Positions 53,263 to 60,701 of a stretch of DNA of 64,000 nt are shown in pieces. The notes below the pieces were generated by a model. The model saw only the letters and a program-made list of their open reading frames with translations. It was not told the DNA's origin and did not search any database. How positions within the stretch are numbered: position 1 is the stretch's first letter; the number at the start of each line of letters is the position of its first letter. The DNA is from Marixanthomonas spongiae (GTDB lineage Bacteria; Bacteroidota; Bacteroidia; Flavobacteriales; Flavobacteriaceae), in contig NZ_QEHR01000001.1 of NCBI RefSeq assembly GCF_003095375.1, forward strand, positions 1-64,000, written 5' to 3'. A program made the position numbers and the translations under genes.

Positions 53263-54378
53263 ATGAAAGTACAGGATATCATACAGATTTTAGACGATTT
53301 TGCCCCCCTCGCCTATTCCGAAGGTTTTGACAATACCGGACTTTTGGTAGGCGATAGAAACGCCGAGGTGTCTGGGATTCTCGTAACCTTAGATACCTTG
53401 GAAGAAGTAGTTGACGAAGCCATCGCAAAAAATTGCAACCTCATTGTGAGTTTCCATCCCATAATTTTTTCAGGATTGAAGAAATTGACCGGGAACAGCT
53501 ATGTGGAGCGCACCGTGCAAAAGGCCATCAAGAATGATATCAATATTTTTGCCATACACACCGCACTGGATAATGCGTGGAACGGTGTTAACGCCATGAT
53601 CTGTGAAAAACTGAACCTCAGCAACAGGAAAGTGTTGATCCCCAATGAAGGTTCCATTAAAAAACTGCTCACTTTTGTCCCCGTCAAGGATGCTGCAAAC
53701 GTTCGGGAAGCACTGTTTAACGCTGGAGCTGGCGAAATTGGCAATTACAGCAATTGCAGTTTTAATGTTACAGGGCAAGGCAGTTTCAACGGTAACGAAG
53801 CCAGCAACCCAACGGTGGGAAACAAAGGGGAAACTCATTTTGAAGAAGAGGTGCAAATGGGCATAACCTTTCACAAACACAAGCAAAACGACATACTGAA
53901 AGCACTTTTTAATGCACATCCTTATGAAGAAGTCGCGTACGAAATCACGACTTTGGAAAATAAAAACCAGCAGTTAGGGATGGGAATGATAGGGGAGCTT
54001 TCAGATGAAGTTTCCGAAGAAGATTTCTTAAGTTTTATTAAAAAAACCATGCAGACCGGTTGCGTTCGGCATTCAAAATTTCAGCATAAAAAAATAAAAA
54101 AAGTGGCGGTTTTGGGCGGCAGCGGAAGTTTCGCCATAAAAGCCGCCAAAGCAGCAGGGGCCGATGCTTACGTGACGGCCGATTTAAAGTACCACGACTT
54201 CTTTACCGCCGAAAACGAGATCCTGCTATGCGATATTGGCCATTACGAAAGCGAACAGTACACAAAAGACCTTTTAGTTTCTTTCCTTACAAAAAAAATT
54301 AGTAATTTTGCACCTGCCTTGCCGGGAGGCAGGATCGTTTTATCACAAATAAACACCAATCCTATTAGCTATTTTTAA
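53263..54378 (+). CDS. Nif3-like dinuclear metal centre hexameric protein
   Basis: A 371-residue member of the NIF3/YbgI (GTP cyclohydrolase I type 2-like) family. Metal ligands are in IVSFHPIIFSG, FAIHTALDNAWNG and DIGHYESE. An inserted PII-like domain (about 135-235) is present, as in the long form. The start at MKVQDIIQIL (53263) is preferred over an ATG 9 bp earlier. The stop is 3 bp from the next gene, which encodes its usual coiled-coil partner. The biochemical role of the family is unsettled. Confidence 0.9.
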   Translation: MKVQDIIQILDDFAPLAYSEGFDNTGLLVGDRNAEVSGILVTLDTLEEVVDEAIAKNCNLIVSFHPIIFSGLKKLTGNSYVERTVQKAIKNDINIFAIHTALDNAWNGVNAMICEKLNLSNRKVLIPNEGSIKKLLTFVPVKDAANVREALFNAGAGEIGNYSNCSFNVTGQGSFNGNEASNPTVGNKGETHFEEEVQMGITFHKHKQNDILKALFNAHPYEEVAYEITTLENKNQQLGMGMIGELSDEVSEEDFLSFIKKTMQTGCVRHSKFQHKKIKKVAVLGGSGSFAIKAAKAAGADAYVTADLKYHDFFTAENEILLCDIGHYESEQYTKDLLVSFLTKKISNFAPALPGGRIVLSQINTNPISYF

Positions 54379-54381
54379 TTT

Positions 54382-55164
54382 ATGGCAAAGAAAACAGAAA
54401 CCACTGTAGAAGAAAAGTTACGAGCACTGTACGATCTACAATTGATTGATTCCAGAATTGACGAAATCCGCAACGTTCGCGGTGAATTGCCTTTAGAGGT
54501 AGAAGACCTGGAAGATGAAGTAGCCGGAATGAACACCCGTCTTGAAAAATTGAACACCGATCTTGAAGTTATTGAAAACAACATCAAAGAGAAGAAAAAC
54601 GGTATTGAAGAGTCTAAGGCGCTCATAAAAAAATATACCGCACAACAAGACAATGTGCGCAATAACAGAGAGTACAACTCTTTGAGCAAAGAAATCGAGT
54701 TTCAGGAACTCGAAATTCAGTTGGCCGACAAACACATTAACGAGTTCAAAGCACAGATAGAGCAGAAGAAAGAAGTTATCGAGCAAACCAAGGAGCAACT
54801 TGAAGAGCGCAAAGAGCACTTAAAACACAAGCAAAGCGAGCTGGACGATATCCTTGCTGAAACAGAGAAAGAGGAAAAAGCCCTCATCAAAGAATCTGAG
54901 AAATACGAAAAGAAAATCGAAGAACGTTTGGTAAAAGCCTACAAGCGCATTCGCAACAGCGTGAAAAACGGTTTGGCCGTAGTACAGGTAGAACGCGGTG
55001 CTTCTGGCGGTTCGTTCTTTACAATTCCCCCACAGGTGCAAATGGAAATTGCTTCAAGAAAAAAAATCATCACCGACGAGCACAGTGGTCGTATTTTAGT
55101 GGATCCCGCCCTTGCAGATGAAGAAAAAGAAAAAATGGACAAGCTGTTCACCAAAGTTTCATAA
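54382..55164 (+). CDS. Zinc-ribbon family protein (C4 type) lacking zinc ligands
   Basis: A 260-residue protein with a long coiled coil (about 10-195) and a short C-terminal zf-RING_7-like domain. In family members that domain reads CGGC...CEHCG. Here the four ligand positions are S208, S211, D232 and S235 (GASGGSF, TDEHSGRI), so zinc cannot be bound in the usual way. The rest of the domain (IPPQVQMEI, GRILVDP) is conserved. It follows the Nif3 gene by 3 bp, a widespread pairing. The function is unknown. Confidence 0.85.
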   Translation: MAKKTETTVEEKLRALYDLQLIDSRIDEIRNVRGELPLEVEDLEDEVAGMNTRLEKLNTDLEVIENNIKEKKNGIEESKALIKKYTAQQDNVRNNREYNSLSKEIEFQELEIQLADKHINEFKAQIEQKKEVIEQTKEQLEERKEHLKHKQSELDDILAETEKEEKALIKESEKYEKKIEERLVKAYKRIRNSVKNGLAVVQVERGASGGSFFTIPPQVQMEIASRKKIITDEHSGRILVDPALADEEKEKMDKLFTKVS

Positions 55165-55190
55165 ACTACTTTTTTACAATTTATAACAAA

Positions 55191-55217
55191 GCCTTCACAG
55201 TCCGTGAGGGCTTTTTT
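55191..55217 (+). terminator. Terminator after the Nif3/zinc-ribbon pair
   Basis: GCCTTCAC (55191-55198) pairs with GTGAGGGC (55204-55211), with one G-U pair, followed by a T-run. Confidence 0.82.
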
Positions 55218-55274
55218 TGTTACCTTTTCTGAAAGGTTTGTCATCAAAATCGACTTATTCAAAAAAGAAGTATT

Positions 55275-55943
55275 ATGAATAAAATTTTCTTAATTGTAAC
55301 CGCTGCCCTCTTGTTTTCGGCTCAGGTATCCTGCCAATCCAACCAAAAAAATAAAGAAGCCGAAGCGATGGCCCAGAAAAATCAAGAACCCATTGAAGTA
55401 CCTTCCAAAGATGGTTTGGAACATGCGTATTTTGCCAGCGGTTGTTTTTGGTGCGTCGAGGCTATTTATGAAAGCGTAAAAGGAGTTGAAGAAGCTATTT
55501 CGGGTTACAGCGGTGGCGAGGCTAAAAACCCAACTTATAGAAACCACGCTGACCATGCCGAAGCCGTAGAAGTTATTTATAATCCAGATACAGTTAGTTT
55601 TGCTACACTCGTTGATGTATATTTTGGTTCGCAAAATGTAACCCAGGTTAATGGCCAGGGACCGGACAAGGGTCGCTCCTACCGTTCTATCGTGTTTTAT
55701 CAAAATGACAAGCAGAAAAAAATTATAGAAAACAAGATAAACGAACTGGAAAAAGAAGTAGGTGAAGGAGAAGTTGCAGCCCAAGTGATGCCGTTCCAAA
55801 AATTTTGGAAAGCCGAAGCTTACCATCAAAACTATGAAAAAAACAACCCCGACAATCCGTACATTCAAAATGTTTCCATTCCGCGGTTAAACAGGTTCAA
55901 GGATAAATTTCCTGAACTGTTGAAAGACAAAGCAACACATTGA
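55275..55943 (+). CDS. msrA: Peptide methionine sulfoxide reductase MsrA, exported
   Basis: Reduces methionine S-sulfoxide in damaged proteins. The active site is GCFWC with catalytic C57. FASGCFWCVEAIYESVKGVEEAISGYSGG and the later GRSYRSIVFY are typical. An N-terminal signal (MNKIFLIVTAALLFSAQVSC) with C20 in a lipobox-like position suggests a periplasmic lipoprotein, protecting exported proteins. The 222 residues include this leader. It stands alone between two terminators. Confidence 0.94.
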   Translation: MNKIFLIVTAALLFSAQVSCQSNQKNKEAEAMAQKNQEPIEVPSKDGLEHAYFASGCFWCVEAIYESVKGVEEAISGYSGGEAKNPTYRNHADHAEAVEVIYNPDTVSFATLVDVYFGSQNVTQVNGQGPDKGRSYRSIVFYQNDKQKKIIENKINELEKEVGEGEVAAQVMPFQKFWKAEAYHQNYEKNNPDNPYIQNVSIPRLNRFKDKFPELLKDKATH

Positions 55944-55967
55944 TAGACTATATGAGTTTTAAAACAT

Positions 55968-55990
55968 AAAGGAGCTGAACTGCTCCTTTT
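55968..55990 (+). terminator. Terminator after msrA
   Basis: AAAGGAGC (55968-55975) pairs with GCTCCTTT (55982-55989), followed by more T residues. Confidence 0.78.
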
Positions 55991-56105
55991 TTTTATGGCA
56001 AAAACTACCGAAAGTTTTAAAAAGAAAACAACCACTACAAAAAACCATAATTTTGTTTAATTTTAACAAAACATATTTAAACACAATATATTTTGACTTA
56101 GAACA

Positions 56106-56249
56106 ATGGGCAACAAGAAACAATACCTCCCCACAAAAACCTGTCCGGTATGTCAACGTCCTTTCACTTGGCGCAAAAAATGGGAACGCGATTGGGAACA
56201 GGTAGTCTATTGCAGTAACCGTTGTAAAAAGAAAAAAAATGAAACATAG
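56106..56249 (+). CDS. DUF2256 protein, small Cys-rich
   Basis: A 47-residue protein ([19 protein letters not shown]... [13 protein letters not shown]) that is too short for most gene finders. CPVC and CSNRC form a C4 zinc-ribbon-like set, and the sequence [18 protein letters not shown] matches DUF2256. Members are often found beside photolyase/cryptochrome genes, as here. Its end overlaps the CRY-DASH start by 11 bp. Confidence 0.88.
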   Translation: MGNKKQYLPTKTCPVCQRPFTWRKKWERDWEQVVYCSNRCKKKKNET

Positions 56250-57534
56250 CTTAGTGTGGTTTACCAATAATATAAGGGTTAAAGACAACACAGTCCTGCA
56301 CAATGCCTGTGAGGAAGCAGGTAAGATTATTGCAGTGTATTGTTTTGATCCCAGCCATTTTGAACAAACAGAATATGGTTTCAAGAAAACCGGTGTTTTC
56401 AGAACCCGTTTTTTAATGGAAAGCATAAAAGACCTTTCGGAAAATTTAAAAACACTAAACATTCCACTTTTTATCTATTCTGGCAAACCAGAAGAAAATA
56501 TCCCCCGCCTTTGCAAGCGCTACACCATTACCGATATATATGTCCAGAAGGAATGGACGCGGGACGAAGTTTCAGTTCAAAACAAGGTAGCGGACGCACT
56601 TGAAGGAAAATGTTACTTACATCAGGTTTTTGATCAGTTTTTATTTCACCCAGACGCTATTCCTTATGAAAGCTTCAAAGAAATCCCAGAGGTGTTTACC
56701 ACCTTCCGTAAACAATGTGAAAAACACGCTTCCATCCATAAACCGGTATCCGTTCCAAAAAGCCAACCTATATCAAACTGGGAGAACACAAACACTAACT
56801 TACCATCTATTGACGAATTAGGCTTAAAAAACATAGAAACGGATTCCCGTACCGCATTCCCATTTTCAGGAGGCGAAACAGCGGCATGGCAACGGGTACA
56901 GGACTATTTTTGGGAGAGCAGACACCTTTCAAAATACAAGCACACCCGCAATGGATTGATTGGCAAGGATTACAGCTCTAAACTCTCGGCTTGGCTCGCC
57001 AATGGCAACATTTCGGCACGAAGCGTTTATCATGAGGTTAAAAAATACGAAGCCGAAATTGAGAAAAACCAAGATACCTATTGGCTTGTTTTTGAACTCA
57101 TTTGGCGTGATTATTTTAAATACGTTTCCCTAAAACACGGCGCCAAGCTTTTTAAGATTGGCGGTATTTTGGATAAAACCTATTCTTGGAAACGAGATGA
57201 AGAAACGATTTCAAATTGGATTGAAGGCAACACAAAATACGACTTTGTAAATGCCAATATGAAAGAATTAGCCGCCACCGGATTTATGAGCAACCGCGGA
57301 CGCCAAAATGTGGCCAGCTATTTTGCTAAGGAAATGCAACAAGATTGGCGTGTGGGTGCCAGTTATTTTGAAAGCCTGCTCATTGATTACGATGTGCACA
57401 GCAATTGGGGCAACTGGATGTACAATGCGGGGGTGGGCAACGACCCAAGGGATAGAAAATTTAATATTGAAAGTCAATCCAATCGATATGACCCAGACAA
57501 TAAATACACAAGACTATGGCTGAAAAACACGTAA
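56239..57534 (+). CDS. Cryptochrome/photolyase, DASH family
   Basis: A 431-residue FAD protein of the CRY-DASH branch, which repairs pyrimidine dimers in single-stranded DNA using blue light. An N-terminal Rossmann-like part ([20 protein letters not shown]) precedes the FAD domain, with [16 protein letters not shown] and [16 protein letters not shown] and N residues in [22 protein letters not shown] contact FAD. It overlaps DUF2256 (11 bp) and the FeS photolyase (19 bp). Confidence 0.92.
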   Translation: MKHSLVWFTNNIRVKDNTVLHNACEEAGKIIAVYCFDPSHFEQTEYGFKKTGVFRTRFLMESIKDLSENLKTLNIPLFIYSGKPEENIPRLCKRYTITDIYVQKEWTRDEVSVQNKVADALEGKCYLHQVFDQFLFHPDAIPYESFKEIPEVFTTFRKQCEKHASIHKPVSVPKSQPISNWENTNTNLPSIDELGLKNIETDSRTAFPFSGGETAAWQRVQDYFWESRHLSKYKHTRNGLIGKDYSSKLSAWLANGNISARSVYHEVKKYEAEIEKNQDTYWLVFELIWRDYFKYVSLKHGAKLFKIGGILDKTYSWKRDEETISNWIEGNTKYDFVNANMKELAATGFMSNRGRQNVASYFAKEMQQDWRVGASYFESLLIDYDVHSNWGNWMYNAGVGNDPRDRKFNIESQSNRYDPDNKYTRLWLKNT

Positions 57535-59066
57535 AAACCCTCCGTTTGGTTTTGGGTGACCAACTGAACCATCAGCACTCTTGGTTTTCAAGCACCAATG
57601 AAAACCACCTTTATTTTATGGCCGAAATGGAGCAGGAAACCAATTATGCGACGCACCACATTCAAAAAGTGGTAGCGTTTTTTGAAAGTATGCGCAATTT
57701 TACAAAGTGGTTAAAAGCGCGTGGGCATAGCGTTGTTTACTATAAACTGGATTCTTCAGAAAATAAACAGGACTTGGCGGAAAACCTGAACTACTTAATA
57801 GAAAAACACCATATTGAAAAATTTGAGCACCAACTACCAGACGAATACCGGTTGGACGAACAGTTGAAAAAATTTTGCAAATCGGTTTCAATTAAGACCA
57901 AAGCTTATGATACGGAGCATTTTTACACCGAAAGAACCGAATTGGAGACCTTTTACGAAGGTAAAAAAGAACTCACCATGGAGTACTTTTACCGCCACAT
58001 GCGCAAGAAGCACAATATATTAATGGGCAACGAAAAAGACCCGGAAGGTGGTAAATGGAATTTCGATAAAAGCAACCGAAAAAAATGGAAGGGCTCACCG
58101 TCCATCCCACATGAAAAAGGGTTTCGAAAAGATGTTTCAGAAATCGTTTCACTCTTAAATAAAAAAGGGATTAAAACCATGGGCAATATTGATAAGAAAA
58201 ACTTTAATTGGCCTACCAGCAGGGAAGATTGCCTTTCGGTATTGAATTATTTCTGCAAAAACCTGTTGCAGCATTTTGGTGACTATCAAGATGCCCTGCA
58301 TACCGAGCAACTATACCTGTTTCACTCGCGGCTTTCTTTTGCCCTGAACAGCAAAATGCTTTCGCCTCAAGAGGTCCTCGAAAAAGTAATCTCGCACTGG
58401 CGGGAACACAAGAATAGCATCGATATTTCGCAACTGGAAGGTTTTGTACGGCAAATTTTAGGCTGGCGCGAATATATGCGCGGGATATACTGGAAAGAAA
58501 TGCCAGGGTTCCGTCGCAGCAACAAATTGGATAACCAAAACAAACTTCCCAATTTTTATTGGACGGGAAAAACAAAAATGAACTGCCTGCACCACGCTAT
58601 CAACCAGAGTTTGGACCACGCCTACGCCCACCACATCCAGAGGTTAATGATCACGGGAAATTTCGCGTTGTTGTTGCAGTGTCACCCAGACGAGGTGGAT
58701 ACCTGGTATTTAGGCATTTATATAGACGCGATAGAATGGGTGGAGATTACCAACACCCGGGGAATGTCGCAATTTGCCGATGGTGGCGTTATCGCTACAA
58801 AACCATACGTTTCCAGTGGAAATTATATTAACAAAATGAGCAACTATTGCAAAAATTGCCAGTATTCGGTGAGCAAAAAAACCGAAGACGATGCGTGTCC
58901 CTTTAACAGTCTCTATTGGAATTTTCTGGACGACAAACGGAAACATTTTAAAAACAATCAACGTATGAACATGATGATGAGCCTATTGAACAAAAAAACC
59001 GCCAAGGAGCTTTCCGCATTAAAAAACAGGGCCCAAGAAATCATGAAAAACCCAGATAAATTTTAA
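57516..59066 (+). CDS. Iron-sulfur (6-4)-type photolyase (FeS-BCP/PhrB family)
   Basis: A 516-residue member of the deoxyribodipyrimidine photolyase-related group. Its four cluster Cys are C357, C445, C448 and C461. Their spacing (88, 3, 13) equals that of A. tumefaciens PhrB (C350, C438, C441, C454), which repairs (6-4) photoproducts. The start LRLVLGDQLNHQHSWF is typical. Repair of (6-4) lesions would complement the DASH enzyme encoded just upstream, with a 19-bp overlap. Confidence 0.93.
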   Translation: MAEKHVKTLRLVLGDQLNHQHSWFSSTNENHLYFMAEMEQETNYATHHIQKVVAFFESMRNFTKWLKARGHSVVYYKLDSSENKQDLAENLNYLIEKHHIEKFEHQLPDEYRLDEQLKKFCKSVSIKTKAYDTEHFYTERTELETFYEGKKELTMEYFYRHMRKKHNILMGNEKDPEGGKWNFDKSNRKKWKGSPSIPHEKGFRKDVSEIVSLLNKKGIKTMGNIDKKNFNWPTSREDCLSVLNYFCKNLLQHFGDYQDALHTEQLYLFHSRLSFALNSKMLSPQEVLEKVISHWREHKNSIDISQLEGFVRQILGWREYMRGIYWKEMPGFRRSNKLDNQNKLPNFYWTGKTKMNCLHHAINQSLDHAYAHHIQRLMITGNFALLLQCHPDEVDTWYLGIYIDAIEWVEITNTRGMSQFADGGVIATKPYVSSGNYINKMSNYCKNCQYSVSKKTEDDACPFNSLYWNFLDDKRKHFKNNQRMNMMMSLLNKKTAKELSALKNRAQEIMKNPDKF

Positions 59067-59211
59067 CAAAACAAACCCAACACATAGGTTTGGTTAAAAT
59101 GATGTGTAATTCATAAGCATTTAACATTTTTGGTTAAATAGCGGTTAAAAATTTTAGCGCCAACGTTTTTTTATTGTAGCTTTAATCCAGCTTAACAAAA
59201 AAACAACTATT

Positions 59212-59370
59212 ATGGGAGATTTAATTTGGCTTATTGTCGTGATATTGATTATTGGATGGCTGGTGGGCTATTTCGGTTTTGGAGAAGCCGTAGGCAGCTT
59301 GATCCATATTTTATTGGTACTGGCAATAATTGGTATTTTGTACCGTCTTGCCACAGGCAGGAGACCGTAA
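59212..59370 (+). CDS. lmo0937-family small membrane protein
   Basis: A 52-residue product (MGDLIWLIVVILIIGWLVGYFGFG... RLATGRRP) that is almost all membrane helix: two segments with a Gly-rich turn. It matches the lmo0937/DUF5670 pattern of small stress-linked membrane proteins. A -7-like TAGCTTTA lies about 30 bases upstream. The small lipoprotein gene follows 48 bp later, a pairing that suggests a shared envelope role. Confidence 0.82.
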   Translation: MGDLIWLIVVILIIGWLVGYFGFGEAVGSLIHILLVLAIIGILYRLATGRRP

Positions 59371-59418
59371 AGAAAACACTATTTTAAATTTAACACTAAC
59401 CTTTAAACAACCATTATT

Positions 59419-59550
59419 ATGAAAAAAGTATTTTTATTATTATTTATGGCCGGCCTATTTAGCACTGGCTTAGTAAGTTGCCGCGATCAAAAATCGGCTG
59501 GTGACCAAATTGAAGACGTGGCCGACGATGTTGAAGATGCAGTAGATTAA
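59419..59550 (+). CDS. Tiny lipoprotein
   Basis: A 43-residue product with a lipoprotein signal (MKKVFLLLFMAGLFSTGLVSC, lipidated C21) and an acidic remainder (DQIEDVADDVEDAVD), which could form one amphipathic helix. Mature length is only about 23 residues. It follows the lmo0937-type gene by 48 bp and precedes a very strong terminator. It is similar in size to Lpp-type lipoproteins, but no relation is claimed. Confidence 0.75.
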   Translation: MKKVFLLLFMAGLFSTGLVSCRDQKSAGDQIEDVADDVEDAVD

Positions 59551-59569
59551 TTTTATAATACGTAATACG

Positions 59570-59606
59570 CAGCCCCTTTTTCTGTAAAAATCAGAAGAAG
59601 GGGCTG
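59570..59606. terminator. Strong hairpin terminator, bidirectional
   Basis: 59570-59584 pairs over 15 bp with 59592-59606 (one G-U pair), loop TAAAAAT, followed by TTTTTTAT. It closes the small lipoprotein gene and may also serve the convergent GNAT gene. Confidence 0.88.
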
Positions 59607-59613
59607 TTTTTTA

Positions 59614-59892
59614 TCATTCAGCTATATGCCCTTCGTATTCTGGATGCCGTTTTAAATAACCGGCAATAAAAGGGCATTCTGGATCCACTTTCAATTTTCT
59701 CTTTTCTGCTTCTTTTAAAACCTCTTTTACCATTCCTGAAGCTATACCTTTTCCTTCCAGTTCTTTTGGAACTTCGGTATGGGTCAATATCAACTTGTGC
59801 TCGGTAGGCTTATACTCAATAAATGCGGTTTTCCCGTCAATTCTGGCTTCAAAGCGATTTTCGTCTTTATTATCGATTACTGTAAATTCCAT
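59614..59892 (-). CDS. GNAT-like N-acetyltransferase (YjdJ type)
   Basis: A 92-residue protein of the short GNAT-related group. TEVPKELEGKGIASGMVKEVL is the acetyl-CoA-binding turn, and CPFIAGYLKRHPEY is the family end. The start MEFTVIDNK (59892) is preferred because the -7 box lies at 59918-59925, inside the longer frame. The substrate is unknown; several homologues act on small amines or proteins. Confidence 0.85.
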   Translation of the reverse strand: MEFTVIDNKDENRFEARIDGKTAFIEYKPTEHKLILTHTEVPKELEGKGIASGMVKEVLKEAEKRKLKVDPECPFIAGYLKRHPEYEGHIAE

Positions 59893-59917
59893 TTTCTCTT
59901 TTTTATAGGGTTTTCCA

Positions 59918-59925
59918 TAAAGATA
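59918..59925 (-). promoter_or_regulatory. -7 box for the GNAT gene
   Basis: TATCTTTA on the minus strand, 25 bases before the chosen ATG. It decides the start choice against the ATG at 59928. Confidence 0.5.
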
Positions 59926-59955
59926 CAAAATTTATGCAGGCTTGTTAAGTTTCTG

Positions 59956-59963
59956 TACTTTTA
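59956..59963 (+). promoter_or_regulatory. -7 box for the 240-residue lipoprotein
   Basis: TACTTTTA, 14 bases before the ATG at 59978. A TTG is only 11 bases upstream, so the -33 is uncertain. Confidence 0.4.
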
Positions 59964-59977
59964 CATAAAACCGAATT

Positions 59978-60700
59978 ATGAAAAAACTGATCGTATTCCT
60001 CTCTTTTTCAGCACTTTTTATAAGCTGTAAAGACAACAAAACCGTTTCCGATGACAATAATGAAACTGAAATTAATTCAGAAAGCCCGGTCGCCGATGAA
60101 CAGGAAAAAATGCCCAATAACCCTACCACAGCACAAGCTTTAGCATTTGCCAATGGATATGGAAACTGGAACGATGTTTCTGAAATATCCTTTACCTTCA
60201 ATGTAGATCGGGGCGACAACCATTTTGAACGCTCTTGGACCTGGATGCCCAAAAATGACAAAGTCCAAATGGTTTCAGGGCAGGAGACGGTTACTTACCG
60301 TCGGGCTGAAGTGGACAGTACTCTTCAAAAAACTGATGCTGCATTCATAAACGACAAATACTGGCTGTTGGCGCCCTTTAACCTTATTTGGGATGAAGGT
60401 ACGACCTTTTCAGAAAAAAAGAATGTGGTGGCTCCTATTTCAAAAGACACGCTCAGTAAGCTAACTGTTGTTTACAGCAACAAGGGTGGCTATACTCCCG
60501 GTGATGCGTATGACTTTTTCTACGATGAAGATAATAAAATACGTGAATGGAATTACCGAAAAGGAAACGATCCTAACCCTACCATGACCACCACTTGGGA
60601 GAGTTACGAAACCCACGGCGGACTTGAAATCGCCACCACGCACCAAGATAGCACAGGTAATTTTAAACTGTATTTTACAGATATTTCAGTAAAAAAATAG
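59978..60700 (+). CDS. Lipoprotein of unknown function
   Basis: A 240-residue lipoprotein (MKKLIVFLSFSALFISC, C17). An acidic Asn/Glu-rich linker is followed by a beta-rich body with many Trp/Tyr (WTWMPKNDKV, WLLAPFNLIWDEG, GGYTPGDAYDFFYDED). The size and pattern recall LolA/LolB-like half-barrels, but this was not verified. No active site is seen. It is convergent with the haloperoxidase gene, with 1 bp between. Confidence 0.7.
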   Translation: MKKLIVFLSFSALFISCKDNKTVSDDNNETEINSESPVADEQEKMPNNPTTAQALAFANGYGNWNDVSEISFTFNVDRGDNHFERSWTWMPKNDKVQMVSGQETVTYRRAEVDSTLQKTDAAFINDKYWLLAPFNLIWDEGTTFSEKKNVVAPISKDTLSKLTVVYSNKGGYTPGDAYDFFYDEDNKIREWNYRKGNDPNPTMTTTWESYETHGGLEIATTHQDSTGNFKLYFTDISVKK

Positions 60701-60701
60701 C

